A stretch of DNA of 64,000 nucleotides from Candidatus Dormiibacterota bacterium (GCA_003162415.1 PMOL01000011.1:1-64000), one strand, 5' to 3'. Positions 16,669 to 26,097 are shown, numbered from the stretch's first letter. Made by a program: numbers and translations. The notes: generated by a model not told the origin, from the sequence alone.

Positions 16669-17709
16669 ATGAACATCCTAGTGATTGTGGCGACCTTCCT
16701 CGCGGCGGGGGTCGAGTGGGTTGAGGCGCTGACCATCGTGCTCGCCGTAGGCCTCTTCCGAGGGTGGCGGAGCGCCTTCATCGGGATGGCGGGAGCATTG
16801 GTCGCGCTCATCGTACTCATCGTGGTGTTTGGATTGGCAATCACGTCGCACGTTTCGATATCGGCGGCTCGGACCGTGGTCGGGGTCTTCCTACTGCTCT
16901 TCGGCCTCAAATGGCTCTACAAAGCAATCCTTCGGTCCAGCGGGCTGCGGTCCCTGCATGACGAAGCCAAGACATTCAGGGAAACTCGGGAGAAGCTCGA
17001 AGCCTCGCGTCAGGTTGGCATCGATCGCGTCGGGATCGGCACCTCATTTGGCGGCGTCTTTCTCGAGGGCCTCGAGGTAGTCTTCATCGTCGTAGCCTTG
17101 GGCGGTCTCGAAAACGTCGGGTCGGCGATTGTGGGCGCCCTGGCTTCTCTGATGGTGGTCGGGGCCACCGGGATCGCGCTCCGGCGCCCACTCACCCAGG
17201 TGCCCGAGAACACCATGAAGTATGTCGTCGGCATCATGCTGACCTCGTTCGGTACCTTCTTCGCAGGCGAGGGGCTGGGCGTCCAGTGGTGGCGCGATGA
17301 CCTGAGCCTGCTGCCACTGATCGCCGCGTACGGTCTTGCTTCAGTTCTATGCGTCCTGTTCCTCAAGCGTCCCGGGCCTGCCGCGTCACGGTTTGACAAC
17401 GTGGTGGTCCGCTCGCTCCGAACAGCGGTCCTCGAGGTCTGGGGCCTGTTTGTGGACGACGGCGCCCTAGCCGTGGTCGCGCTTCTGGTTCTTTTCGCAG
17501 TCGGCTGGTACGCCGAACATGTACCCGGGCAGCGGGGCATCGCTGCGGTGCTCTTGGTGGTGGGGGTGCTCGGCGCCGTCGCTATTGGACTTTCAGGCCC
17601 CTATCGTCAGAGTCGGCATGCGGCCAAACCTGTCGTAGTCGAGGCCGAGCCCTCCGATCGCCCCGAGGTTTCCATTCCTTCTGTTCCCGAGCAGACGCCG
17701 GTCGGTTAG
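16669..17709 (+). CDS. COG4280-type multi-pass membrane protein
   Basis: 346 residues with about seven membrane helices. Two related acidic motifs sit in helices: GVEWVEALTIV (Glu16, Glu19) and FLEGLEVVFIV (Glu133, Glu136), recalling the REGLE motif of FTR1-type metal permeases, so cation transport is a reasonable guess. A soluble loop (about 93-118) lies between them. The C-terminal ~35 residues are polar and Pro/Glu rich. I know the family as an uncharacterised membrane group (COG4280). A decayed relative lies at 28.7-29.7 kb on the other strand. A ChrB-like gene follows. Confidence 0.75.
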   Translation: MNILVIVATFLAAGVEWVEALTIVLAVGLFRGWRSAFIGMAGALVALIVLIVVFGLAITSHVSISAARTVVGVFLLLFGLKWLYKAILRSSGLRSLHDEAKTFRETREKLEASRQVGIDRVGIGTSFGGVFLEGLEVVFIVVALGGLENVGSAIVGALASLMVVGATGIALRRPLTQVPENTMKYVVGIMLTSFGTFFAGEGLGVQWWRDDLSLLPLIAAYGLASVLCVLFLKRPGPAASRFDNVVVRSLRTAVLEVWGLFVDDGALAVVALLVLFAVGWYAEHVPGQRGIAAVLLVVGVLGAVAIGLSGPYRQSRHAAKPVVVEAEPSDRPEVSIPSVPEQTPVG

Positions 17710-18328
17710 TCGTATCGCCGTCAGGACCCAAGCAGCCGATCACGAGTGGCGCACTAGCGCTCCTCGGGCGGCGGCGCACTCAGTGAGCCACAAGCTGATG
17801 GACGCGTCCCCAACTAACGTGAGGGTCAATCGCAAGCCGATGTGCCAACCGTCGAGCCCTATAGCGGCGAGATAGACGATCAGGGCAAGCAGCCACTGCA
17901 AAAGTGCTCGAGACCTCGACGTCGGCGCCATAGAGGATCTGAGCCATCTAGAGGCACACGACCCTTCGCCCGCCGTATCGATCGCCGCGCAATTAGCACC
18001 TACCTGTGGGCTGATCGGTAGATCGTACGGACACGCCCAACCTCCTCGAACGCCAAGTCAGCTTAGATACGAACGATGTTGTCCCGGGTGCTATCGCCAT
18101 TGACCCTCCAGCAACAGGCGGCACCAGGCCTATTATGTAGGCTGAGGCGGTCGACGCAAGAAACGTGACAACCAACGAGATGGCTCACTGGATGTGGTCG
18201 GCTTCCATGGCCTTCTGAGTTCAGTAGTACCATGGCACCACCCTCCCCCGAGAGAGCCGTTGAACCGTTGCTGGAGCCGGGCGGAACTCGGAATGGAGGC
18301 GTGACCAACTGCAATGGAGCGGTCATCA
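17710..18328. other. Intergenic, no convincing gene
   Basis: About 600 bp between the membrane protein and the ChrB-like gene. A 63-codon minus-strand frame (17740-17931) with a hydrophobic centre is present, but it lacks a ribosome site and a known relative. Nothing else recognised. Confidence 0.35.
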
Positions 18329-18955
18329 ATGGCACTAACGCGGTTTCTCGTGCTCGTCTATCGGATGCCAGCCAGACCTACGGGCGCGCGTGTTGCCGTA
18401 TGGCGAAACCTCAAGAAGGTGGGCGCGGTCTACTTGCAACAATCAGTTTGCGTGTTTCCAGATACCGTGCGCATGCGTCGCGATCTTCAACCGCTCCTCG
18501 TCCGAATTCGCGATTCCGGCGGAGGCTATCATCTGTTGCCGCTCCGGAGCCTGCCCGCCTCGGAGCATGAAAAGGTTGTTACCGAATTCCGAGAGCAGAG
18601 CGCAAAACGGTTCCAAGAGATTATCGAAAACTGTGAGGTGAACTTCCAGAAGGAGATCGAATTCGAGACCTTCCGGGAAAACTTCACGTATGAAGAGGCA
18701 GAGGAGGAGCGTATCGAGTTCGAGAAGATCGTCGCATGGTTTAAGGCAGTCAGCGAGCGTGACTGGTTTGGGGCACCAAAACGAGAAGAAGCTCAGATGT
18801 GGATCACGCGCTGCGAGAAGCTACTTGAGGCATTCGAGGAGCGTGTCTTTCGAGCCCAGTCGGAGGCGGGAGAATCGACTCCGAGGCGTCGATCGAGCCT
18901 TCGATGGCGGCCTTCGGCCAAGGTCCAATCAGAACACACCGTCGGAGAAAAATAG
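18329..18955 (+). CDS. ChrB N-terminal domain protein (chromate-resistance-regulator-like)
   Basis: 208 residues from ATG 18329 (GGAG nine bases upstream); ATG 18314 is the other option. The start LTRFLVLVYRMPARPTGARVAVWRNLKKVGAVYLQQSVCVFP matches the N-terminal domain of ChrB in chromate-resistance loci. The rest is helical and charged (about 95-185: EHEKVVTEFREQSAKRFQE and EEAEEERIEFEKIV), a likely coiled coil, ending in a basic tail. No chrA transporter is nearby; the COG4280 membrane protein upstream may take that place in a metal or oxyanion stress unit. Confidence 0.72.
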   Translation: MALTRFLVLVYRMPARPTGARVAVWRNLKKVGAVYLQQSVCVFPDTVRMRRDLQPLLVRIRDSGGGYHLLPLRSLPASEHEKVVTEFREQSAKRFQEIIENCEVNFQKEIEFETFRENFTYEEAEEERIEFEKIVAWFKAVSERDWFGAPKREEAQMWITRCEKLLEAFEERVFRAQSEAGESTPRRRSSLRWRPSAKVQSEHTVGEK

Positions 18956-19562
18956 CGACGCAATTAGTGGTCAGCCATCGTGCTTGCGTCGTGCGACGGA
19001 CTAGTGCGGCGCCCTCGTCGCCTCATCCCACAACGCACCGGGGAGCGGGTCGGCGAATTGTCGGTAGTACTGCTTCAGCAACTCGACCCCGTACGCCAAC
19101 GCTGGTCATCCACGTTCAGGATCGTCGAGCTGTGTGTCGTCGACTGACAACCTGGCGAGATCAAGGCTTAAAGCTCGAAGCACACGCAAAGATCATCGTT
19201 GCCCCCTACGAGCGAGAACCGCAAGGGTGGCGGCGGCAATGGCGCGAGCCCATTGCCCCTACTTCGACGGGGCGGTTAAGGGCAGGAAAAGAGGATCTGC
19301 CACGTCATCGCGCGGTAGTTGTGTTTGCCCCGCGTGGTGCCGCACCGCACACAGGCGGTAGCTGGGCCGACTAGGAGGCTATCCCAGTCACGCCGCACCG
19401 CCTGAGCCTCCGCCGTCTGACCCTGATTAGCCTGTACTGGGATCGCTGACACTGGAATCCGTAGTCGGATGAACGCGGCGGATGGTCACCCAAAAGCTTG
19501 CCTCAGGTGACGACGCCGGATCTGGATACTTAGCTGTGCCGGGATACCGAGGCCAACTGAGG
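18956..19562. other. Intergenic with a possible gene tail
   Basis: No intact gene. On the minus strand a short frame ending with the stop at 19001-19003 reads YGVELLKQYYRQFADPLPG, which looks like the C-terminus of a lost protein. Upstream of it the frame is broken. Confidence 0.3.
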
Positions 19563-21107
19563 TCACGAGGCGCTCCGGATCAAGTCTGCGGCCTTCTCCG
19601 CAATCATGCATGTCGGCGCGTTAGTGTAACCGCTGACGATCCTGGGCATGATCGAGGCGTCTACGACGCGTACCCCTGTTACTCCTCGCACGCGCAGGTG
19701 GCTGTCAACGACCCCCATAGGGTCTATCCCCATTTTGCACGAACCTGCAGGATGGAACTGCGTCAACAAATGGCGCCTCAGGTACGCCGACAGGTCGACA
19801 TCGTCCCCCGGGTGAAGCCGTTCGTGGCGATAGTCATCGAATGCGGGCGACTCGATAATCTGCCTCGCCAGCCCAAGACCGACGAGGAGCGCTTGCTCGT
19901 CGGCAGGATCCGACAAGTAGTTCGCGTTGATCACCGGGCGTATGGTCGAATCGCGGGAACGTAGTCTGATCGAGCCACAACTCTTCGGCGCTAACAGGAC
20001 CGTACTGATGACGAGCGACCGTGCGGCTTCGACGTTGTCAATCATCGGCCCAACAAATAGTTGAAGATCGGGCGTTGCGAGCCCAGCCCTCGAGCATATG
20101 ATCGCCGCCGCCTCCGGAACCGGACCGCTTAGTGGGTTCCTACCGCGCGATATCGACTCCAAGAGCGCCCGTCTGGACACGCCACTCAACAGGAGAGAGA
20201 TCGGCCGCTTGAGCGCGTACTCGAGACTTACGACGGCGTGGTCCTGGAGGTTCTGACCCACGCCGGGCAGATCGACTTTGACTTCTACCCCAACCTCTTT
20301 AAGCGCCGAGGCCGGCCCTATCCCGGAGAGCATCAAGAGCAGCGGAGAGTTGATCGCGCCGCCGCACAAGATAACCTCGCGCGAGGCTTGTTCGAACCTG
20401 TCAGCCTCCTCGTGCACGAATTCTACGCCGGAGGCCTTATCACCCTCAAACAACAACCGGCTGGCACGGGCGTCCGTTAGGACCGACAGGTTTAACCTGC
20501 TGAGCGCGGGGCGCAGCCAAGCATCGGCGGCGCTCCACCGTTTGCCGGCTTTCTGATTCTGTTGCAGTACGCCGATCCCCAGCTGGCTCATGCCGTTAAA
20601 GTCGGGGTTGGGCTCCAATCCCAGCAAGGCACCGGCTTCGAGGAACGCCTTTGTCAGCGGATGGAGTTCGCCAGGGTCACCCACATTGAGTGGGCCTCCG
20701 ACTCCGTGGAACTCATCTTGGATCCGCTCGTTGTGCTCGGATTTCTTGAAATAGGGCAGGACGTCGTTCCAACCCCAGCCGTCGTTGCCCAACTGCTCCC
20801 AACCGTCGAAGTCGGCACGATTGCCTCGGAGATACACCGTTGTGTTCATCGAGGAGCTACCGCCGATCATCAGGCCGCGCGGCCAGTAAACCTCTCGCTC
20901 GTTAAGTTGGTGTTCGGGTGCCGTAAAATACGACCAATCCTTAGACGACCAAAAGAGTTCGGGGAACGCGTTCGGTACTCTGACGTCCCGGCTATTGTCC
21001 GCCAAGCCCGCCTCCAGCAGCAGCACGCGAACAGTCGGATCCTCAGTGAGGCGATTGGCGAGAACGCAGCCTGCCGACCCCGCTCCGACGACGATGTAGT
21101 CGAACAC
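19563..21107 (-). CDS. GMC-family FAD oxidoreductase (choline/alcohol dehydrogenase type)
   Basis: 514 residues. FAD fold: YIVVGAGSAGCVLANRL at 4-20 and the second GMC signature AINSPLLLMLSGIGP. The N-terminal signature region reads RGLMIGGSSSMNTTVYLRG. The catalytic His is in QFHPAGSCKMG, and the end carries VDASIMPRIVSGYTNAPTCM. It oxidises an alcohol to an aldehyde. The GTG start at 21107 lacks a strong ribosome site. A 32-bp perfect palindrome begins 39 bp upstream, so the gene is probably under a dedicated repressor that is not adjacent, unless it is the MarR protein at 23 kb. Confidence 0.92.
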   Translation of the reverse strand: MFDYIVVGAGSAGCVLANRLTEDPTVRVLLLEAGLADNSRDVRVPNAFPELFWSSKDWSYFTAPEHQLNEREVYWPRGLMIGGSSSMNTTVYLRGNRADFDGWEQLGNDGWGWNDVLPYFKKSEHNERIQDEFHGVGGPLNVGDPGELHPLTKAFLEAGALLGLEPNPDFNGMSQLGIGVLQQNQKAGKRWSAADAWLRPALSRLNLSVLTDARASRLLFEGDKASGVEFVHEEADRFEQASREVILCGGAINSPLLLMLSGIGPASALKEVGVEVKVDLPGVGQNLQDHAVVSLEYALKRPISLLLSGVSRRALLESISRGRNPLSGPVPEAAAIICSRAGLATPDLQLFVGPMIDNVEAARSLVISTVLLAPKSCGSIRLRSRDSTIRPVINANYLSDPADEQALLVGLGLARQIIESPAFDDYRHERLHPGDDVDLSAYLRRHLLTQFHPAGSCKMGIDPMGVVDSHLRVRGVTGVRVVDASIMPRIVSGYTNAPTCMIAEKAADLIRSAS

Positions 21108-21145
21108 CAGGCTAGCTTAATGCTCTAGCTCGTAAGTTTGCGCGC

Positions 21146-21177
21146 GACACTTATCGCGTGATCACGCGATAAGTGTC
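21146..21177. promoter_or_regulatory. 32-bp perfect palindrome upstream of the GMC gene
   Basis: The left arm GACACTTATCGCGTGA is followed directly by its exact reverse complement, with no loop. Such length and symmetry suit a dimeric or paired-dimer operator. No T-run follows on either side, so an intrinsic terminator is unlikely. Confidence 0.7.
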
Positions 21178-21392
21178 CGCTCCCGGCGCGCATATCGAGG
21201 CGGCTCTAGACACAAAGCGTACGACGTTCCGTGCCCCACGAGACAGCGGACGCGGCGTTCTTTGAGCCGACGACATCCTAGACTCGACGAGAACTGACTA
21301 GGCCGCTCAAAGGTGTGACCGCAGCGATCTGTTTCTAACAGCCGCCAACTTTGCGGGACGGCTGGGAGCTACCGAAGTGGTCACAGCGGTGT

Positions 21393-22697
21393 TTAGTCGC
21401 CTTCACCGACCACGAACGGAAACGGGGGGGATGTCCCAGGCTCCTCGGAGATCTCGGGTAGACCTGGATCAGCCGCCTTGAGTTTCCGGAGTCGGGACAT
21501 GGCGAGCAGGCCGATACCGGCGGCTACGAGACACGCGACGCCGCCGGTGGCGAGACCAACCGGCGCATTCGTCACCTGAACGATCCAGCCGATGAGAGGT
21601 CCGCCAACCGGGGTCGAGCCTGCGAACGACACCGCCCACAGACCCATCACGCGTCCACGCATGGAGGGTGCGGCCTCAAGCTGCAGTGTGGTGTTTCCTG
21701 TTGCGAGAAAGGTGACGGCCGCCCACCCGGTCGCGGCCATGGCTACGAATGCGACGGTGATTGTCGGCGAAAGGGCGGAACACAGCATCGCCACGCCGAA
21801 TGCAGCGCCGGCAAAGGTCATGGGTCTGAGCCCAGTACGCCCACGCGTCGCGGTCACCAGACCTCCGAAAATGGCCCCGAAGCCCATGGCCGCCGTAAGG
21901 AAACCGTAGGTTGTGGCGTTGCCGTGGAATGTCTGAGCGGCAAACACTGGCAAGGTAACCTGGAATTCATATGCGATGGTGCCGACGATGAGCGCCATGA
22001 GCAGCGGCACCCACAGTCGCGGCTCCCCCGCCACATATCGAAAACCCTCGCGCAACTGTCCCCTCGCGCGGTGCGCCGGTGGGCTTCGGTTGAGAGCGAT
22101 GGTGTCCATCGAGGTAAGCGAGTACACGACCGCGACGAAACTCACCGAGTTAGCCAAGAAGCAAACACCGACGCCGACTGTGGCGATCAGCAACCCCGCC
22201 ACAGCCGGCCCCAGAGCTCGCGCCACATTCACCATTGTCGAGTTGAGGCTCACCGCATTGCGGAGCTGGTCAGGCCCGACCATCTCGAGTACGAATGACT
22301 GGCGGGTGGGGTTCTCGAAGCAGTTGTTGAGGCCGAGCACGATCGCGAGAACGCATATCTCCCAGAAGATCACGGCGTGGGTGATCACGAGAACGCCGAG
22401 AACGAGCGCCTGCAGCCCCATCATGGACTGGAGGATGACCATGAGCCGACGCTTGTCGATGCGATCGGCGATGAGTCCGCCGTAAGGGCCGATGACCAGC
22501 ACTGGTAACGTCTGCAAGGCCAGTACGAATCCAATGGCCGGTGCGGAGTGCGTGAGCGTGAAGACCAACCACGACTGCGCGACTGTCTGCATCCACGTTC
22601 CGATCAGCGAGGTGCTCTGGCCGAAGAAGTAGCGCCTGAAGTTGGGGACCGTAAGCGCTGCGAACGTGCGCCGACTAATCGCGAGTAGTCGCCTCAA
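21393..22697 (-). CDS. MFS transporter, exporter type (EntS-like)
   Basis: 434 residues, about 12 helices. The start (ALTVPNFRRYFFGQSTSLIGTWMQTVAQSWLVF) and the loop GGLIADRIDKRRLMV mark the enterobactin-exporter-like MFS group; NCFENPTRQSFVLEMVGPDQLRNAVSLNS is also characteristic. It begins with a TTG at 22697 that overlaps the MarR stop region (TGATTG), so it is coupled to the marR gene. Exporter of a small hydrophobic compound, probably induced through MarR. Confidence 0.9.
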   Translation of the reverse strand: MRRLLAISRRTFAALTVPNFRRYFFGQSTSLIGTWMQTVAQSWLVFTLTHSAPAIGFVLALQTLPVLVIGPYGGLIADRIDKRRLMVILQSMMGLQALVLGVLVITHAVIFWEICVLAIVLGLNNCFENPTRQSFVLEMVGPDQLRNAVSLNSTMVNVARALGPAVAGLLIATVGVGVCFLANSVSFVAVVYSLTSMDTIALNRSPPAHRARGQLREGFRYVAGEPRLWVPLLMALIVGTIAYEFQVTLPVFAAQTFHGNATTYGFLTAAMGFGAIFGGLVTATRGRTGLRPMTFAGAAFGVAMLCSALSPTITVAFVAMAATGWAAVTFLATGNTTLQLEAAPSMRGRVMGLWAVSFAGSTPVGGPLIGWIVQVTNAPVGLATGGVACLVAAGIGLLAMSRLRKLKAADPGLPEISEEPGTSPPFPFVVGEGD

Positions 22698-22698
22698 A

Positions 22699-23199
22699 TC
22701 ACCTGCTCGAGTTCATCGTGGTCAGCTCACGCTGGAGCAACCGCTCCGCTAACTCCTCAAGGACGGGAATGGCTTCTGAGAGTGCGGCTCGCTGTGCTCC
22801 ATCCAGATTTCGAAGCTGCCTCGACAGAGCGTCCGTTCGTTCTGAACGAATCCGCTCGAGCAACCGATGCCCTTTGTCAGTCGAGCTGATACGGGAGACA
22901 CGCCGGTCGGTCGCGTCGCGAAGTCGTCGGACGAGCCCCAACGCTTCGAGGTTTGGAATGAGTCGGGAGAGCATCGTTGGATTCAAGCCCACGTCGGCGG
23001 CGAGGTCCGAGAGACGCATCGGCCCGCGGCGCTCGGCCGCAACGAGAACATCTACTTCCGATGGCGTCAGCGCATCGGCCGCAGCGCTGGCCCGCAGCCG
23101 CTTTGACAGGCGGCCAACCGCCATACGTAAACGCGCCGCGCTCAACCCGTCGCCAAGCTCTTGCAAAGAAGGTCCCTCGTATTCGCGTTGTCCGCCCAT
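22699..23199 (-). CDS. MarR-family transcriptional regulator
   Basis: 166 residues. Winged helix: LTPSEVDVLVAAERRGPMRLSDLAADVGLNPTMLSRLIPNLEALGLVRR, with the wing DATDRRVSRISSTDKG. The helical dimerisation parts flank it. It precedes and is coupled to the MFS exporter, the classic arrangement for autoregulated efflux. Its upstream region runs into IS3 debris at 23211, so the native promoter may have been shortened. Confidence 0.92.
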   Translation of the reverse strand: MGGQREYEGPSLQELGDGLSAARLRMAVGRLSKRLRASAAADALTPSEVDVLVAAERRGPMRLSDLAADVGLNPTMLSRLIPNLEALGLVRRLRDATDRRVSRISSTDKGHRLLERIRSERTDALSRQLRNLDGAQRAALSEAIPVLEELAERLLQRELTTMNSSR

Positions 23200-23210
23200 T
23201 TACGGGTGTG

Positions 23211-23395
23211 CTAGCAACTATCATATCGGGACTTTTCACGCAGCAAGCGAGGGCGGTACCTGGCTTGGAGTCGATCGACCAGCCCACCACCCTGCGCGAC
23301 GACGCGTCGAGGACGACGGCGTAGTACATCCTCCCTCTCGTGTCGGATGCTCGGTGATGTCAGTGACCGACAACTGCCATATGGCGGGGAGGTCA
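23211..23395 (-). pseudogene. IS3-family transposase fragment
   Basis: The minus strand carries part of the DDE integrase core: TDITEHPTREGG, then after a one-base frameshift MYYAVVLDASSRRVVGWSID. Only about 55 codons remain; both ends are lost. It abuts a truncated DNA methylase gene, marking a recombination scar. Confidence 0.82.
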
Positions 23396-23700
23396 ACACG
23401 AGAGCGACCCGACCACGGATCGAGGCTGGCATTAGCGATCCGAGTGCACGCGCATCACCGGCGTGGACCTCGCCAGTGCCCGTAGCACCGAACGCCTCCG
23501 CCAGCGCAAGGTTGCCTACGGCGACTTCCGCCCAGCGTGGCTTGCCGTCGACACCTACGGCCTTACGGCCGAGGTGCATCGCCTCCACCAGCGTGGTCCC
23601 GATCCCGCACATGGGGTCGAGCACGATGCCGACCGCGCTTCTTCATCGCGATACAGCTCGTAGACTGGGAATCGGCGTGGCTCCCGAGGTCTTGCGACAC
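23396..23700 (-). pseudogene. DNA methyltransferase, N-terminal fragment
   Basis: Minus strand frame with SAM-binding motif DPMCGIGTTLVEAMHLGRKAVGVD and catalytic TSPPYG (motif IV), about 75 codons apart, as in beta/gamma-type N4/N6 methylases. A frameshift near 23620 separates an upstream piece, and the C-terminal target-recognition part is replaced by IS3 sequence at 23395. Not functional. Confidence 0.75.
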
Positions 23701-23846
23701 GTCGTCGGCTAAGTGACGAGGCTCCTTCTGTGGACGACTCCCAGTGCGCGCTCAATCGCATTGCGGCTTGATTGCGGGCGGTGACGTGGACTAGCGTTCA
23801 CGGCGCGACAACCCTGCTCCCATTTCGCCGAAACGGCAACACCTGC

Positions 23847-24071
23847 TCACTCTGGTCCTCCCTCTGCGATCCAACGCCTCAGGAGCTCGACCTTCTCCTC
23901 GGGCCACCTATCGTCGCACGGCATGTCACCGTTCTCGATCCGGTCCAGGATCGCCGGCCCGCTTCCGCGTACATCGTCGGCGTTCCAGAGATCGAAGGCC
24001 CAGATCATTTCTCCCCGATCCTTCTCGCGGAACAGAGCCTTGACATCTTCAAATGTTAGTACCTCTTCCAC
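23847..24071 (-). CDS. Small conserved protein (74 aa)
   Basis: From GTG 24071, preceded by AAAGGAGC; ten bases follow the stop of the LLM fragment. The sequence has EDVKALFREKDRGEMIWAFDLW and ILDRIENGDMPCDDRWPEEKVELLRRWIAEG. I recognise it as a recurring short family resembling the c-type-cytochrome-like WP-x(2)-V-x-x-LRRWI pattern but with no CxxCH haem site. Function unknown. It may have been the partner of the truncated upstream oxidoreductase. Confidence 0.6.
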   Translation of the reverse strand: MEEVLTFEDVKALFREKDRGEMIWAFDLWNADDVRGSGPAILDRIENGDMPCDDRWPEEKVELLRRWIAEGGPE

Positions 24072-24081
24072 CAGGCTCCTT

Positions 24082-24612
24082 TTAGGCCGCCGACGGCGTC
24101 GATGCCGACAGGACAACTCTGGATGTCTCGAGCTGCTCAAGAATGTTAGCGGCGTCACGCTGCCTCCATTGGAACTCGATAATCAGGTAATCGATCCCCG
24201 TCCGCTTTGCGAAGGCGTCGATCCGCTCGCGGACCTCGGTCGCGCCGCCCGCAAATACCCAGTCGAGGACGACGTGCCGCGTAATCCCGACACCTTGGAG
24301 TTCCTGCGTAGACTGGGTAGCGGTAGGGCCAGTGTTCCGAGCATCTCGTTCGTAGTCCGTCTCCATCGTTGCAATAAAAGCGTTCACTTCCGAGGCATTG
24401 CCTATCCAGGCCCGGCGCATCACCGCGACTGTCCCAGGCTCGGTTCCGATTTCGTGACAAAACCCCCAGTGTCTCGTGATGTCCTGGCAATTCGGGAGAA
24501 ACCAGCGACGGACCCGAGGACCCAGCCCGTCGGCGAGCCTTGCCCCGCGCTTGATGCCGACCATCGAGCCCGTGCCCACCCACCTATGTTCTCGATGGTG
24601 GCATCGTCGGGC
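24082..24612 (-). pseudogene. LLM-class flavin-dependent oxidoreductase, C-terminal part
   Basis: The frame carries the back half of a luciferase-like monooxygenase: WVGTGSMVGIKRGARLADGL, then a helical region and the end piece LQGVGITRHVVLDWVFAGGATEVRERIDAFAKRTGIDYLI. The first ~150 residues of the TIM barrel are absent, and upstream sequence to 24840 gives no match. 5'-truncated and probably dead. Confidence 0.7.
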
Positions 24613-24840
24613 ATATTTCGAACGCCAGCTCCATACGCGAGAACATTCCTGACGGTAATAGTCTCCTTACGTTGGCAGCGCATTCTGGCCAATATTTTCC
24701 TACTGAACCGTCCTAGTCGATCAATCCGCGGTCCGCCTGCAAACGAACGGCAACCATCGGCAGAGTCGGGATTCGGCCAATGCGCCCACCGTCACTTTCG
24801 ACCGACTGCGATGAGGTTGCCGGTCAAACTGGTACCCGCA

Positions 24841-26097
24841 TTATGCAGAGAGCGGCCCGTTTGCTGGAGGCGCGGTGAACAGAATGGGAAACCGGGAATA
24901 TCTCTGCTGTCTCCCTCCTGGGCGCAGCACGGGCGGATCGTCGGGGTCGAGCCGAACACCTAGCTCGAGAAGTCGACGGACGATGCGCACAACGCTGCCA
25001 ACCGCGTCATCGAGGTGAGCATCGTCCGAGTGCTCATCATGCGAGGTGGCCAAGGGACGACCGATGCATTTGTGCGCCCCGCCACCGAAGCCGAAGGCAT
25101 ATGGTCTGACACCAATCGCGAACTCTCTGCGTGGATTAAACTCGGCGGCATCTGCGCCAAAGATTCCCGGATCACGGTTTACTGCGACGAGGTCGATGAA
25201 TATTTCGCGGCCCGCAGGAATCGTTCGCCCAGTTGATAGAACAACCTCCTGATACGCGGACTTCATGAGACCGGGTATAGGATGGAGCCGGATCGCCTCG
25301 AAGACCGCTCGCTGAACGAATTCTAGGTCATTGTGCTTGCCTCGGTCCTCGGAGTGCTTCTCGAACCACTCATCAAGGTGATGAACAGCTGTCGCAACTG
25401 CCATCGTGCTCGTACCCGTCATAGCTGAGAAGAACAAGAGGACTTCGCGCAGGATGACGTCGCGCGGACGTTCGGGGAGGTGCAGCAGAAGAGTCGTGAT
25501 CAGATCATTCGGGAGCTCGTCAAGCGCCGTCGCGTCGCGCTCAATCCGCTCGACTAAAGCAAGGCGCCTGTCATATGCCACCGTGAAGACGCGGCGATCG
25601 AACTCTTCTACCGCATTGAGGCACTCTTGCCGCTCTTGCTCGATGTCGCCTTCCTTCCACCGGAGCGCAGACGCTATGGACGACATACGCATGAACTCGC
25701 CCAAGCTCTCCCACCACGCGCTCTCGTCCTCGACATCCAAGCCCAAAAACGCTGCTGTCAATGGCAGTAGGGTGAACTGCGAGAGCCTGATCAGGTCGGC
25801 GCTAACCGGCGCTCGCTCCGACGCGGCGAATAGATCCCGCAGCTGTCGCTCGAGCGACGCATCCAAGACCTCGTGCTCGAAACGCAAGAGGTTGGGTCGG
25901 GCGAAGAGCGGATTCTCGATTCGTCGCCGGGCCGTGTGGACCTGTCCGTTGAGCGTGCTCAGGATGTCCTTCTTCCACGGCATGAACTCGACTTCATTAT
26001 CCGTCGCTTGGCGAACGTGCTTGGAAACTACGAGTTCCGAAGCCTCCTCGTAAGAGACCACCGGTACCATGTTCGCCAGTCGCCTACTTGGATCCAT
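24841..26097 (-). CDS. Cytochrome P450
   Basis: 418 residues. ExxR in FEAIRLHPIPG, haem-binding FGFGGGAHKCIGRPLA with Cys344, and the oxygen-binding helix region FFSAMTGTSTMAVATAVHHL. After the haem Cys comes an unusual His/Asp-rich stretch (TSHDEHSDDAHLDD) before the usual closing segment VRLDPDDPPVLRPGGRQQRYSRFPI; I take this as genuine because the end of the protein aligns in the same frame. It needs separate ferredoxin partners, none visible here. Its neighbours are remnants, so its substrate is open. Confidence 0.9.
   Translation of the reverse strand: MDPSRRLANMVPVVSYEEASELVVSKHVRQATDNEVEFMPWKKDILSTLNGQVHTARRRIENPLFARPNLLRFEHEVLDASLERQLRDLFAASERAPVSADLIRLSQFTLLPLTAAFLGLDVEDESAWWESLGEFMRMSSIASALRWKEGDIEQERQECLNAVEEFDRRVFTVAYDRRLALVERIERDATALDELPNDLITTLLLHLPERPRDVILREVLLFFSAMTGTSTMAVATAVHHLDEWFEKHSEDRGKHNDLEFVQRAVFEAIRLHPIPGLMKSAYQEVVLSTGRTIPAGREIFIDLVAVNRDPGIFGADAAEFNPRREFAIGVRPYAFGFGGGAHKCIGRPLATSHDEHSDDAHLDDAVGSVVRIVRRLLELGVRLDPDDPPVLRPGGRQQRYSRFPILFTAPPANGPLSA

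Noticed and set aside
17740..17931. 63-codon hydrophobic minus-strand frame
   Set aside because: No ribosome site or relative recognised; hydrophobic stretches arise by chance in GC-rich DNA.
21146..21177. Intrinsic terminator at the 32-bp palindrome
   Set aside because: No loop, no T-run and a position upstream of a start codon rather than after a gene.
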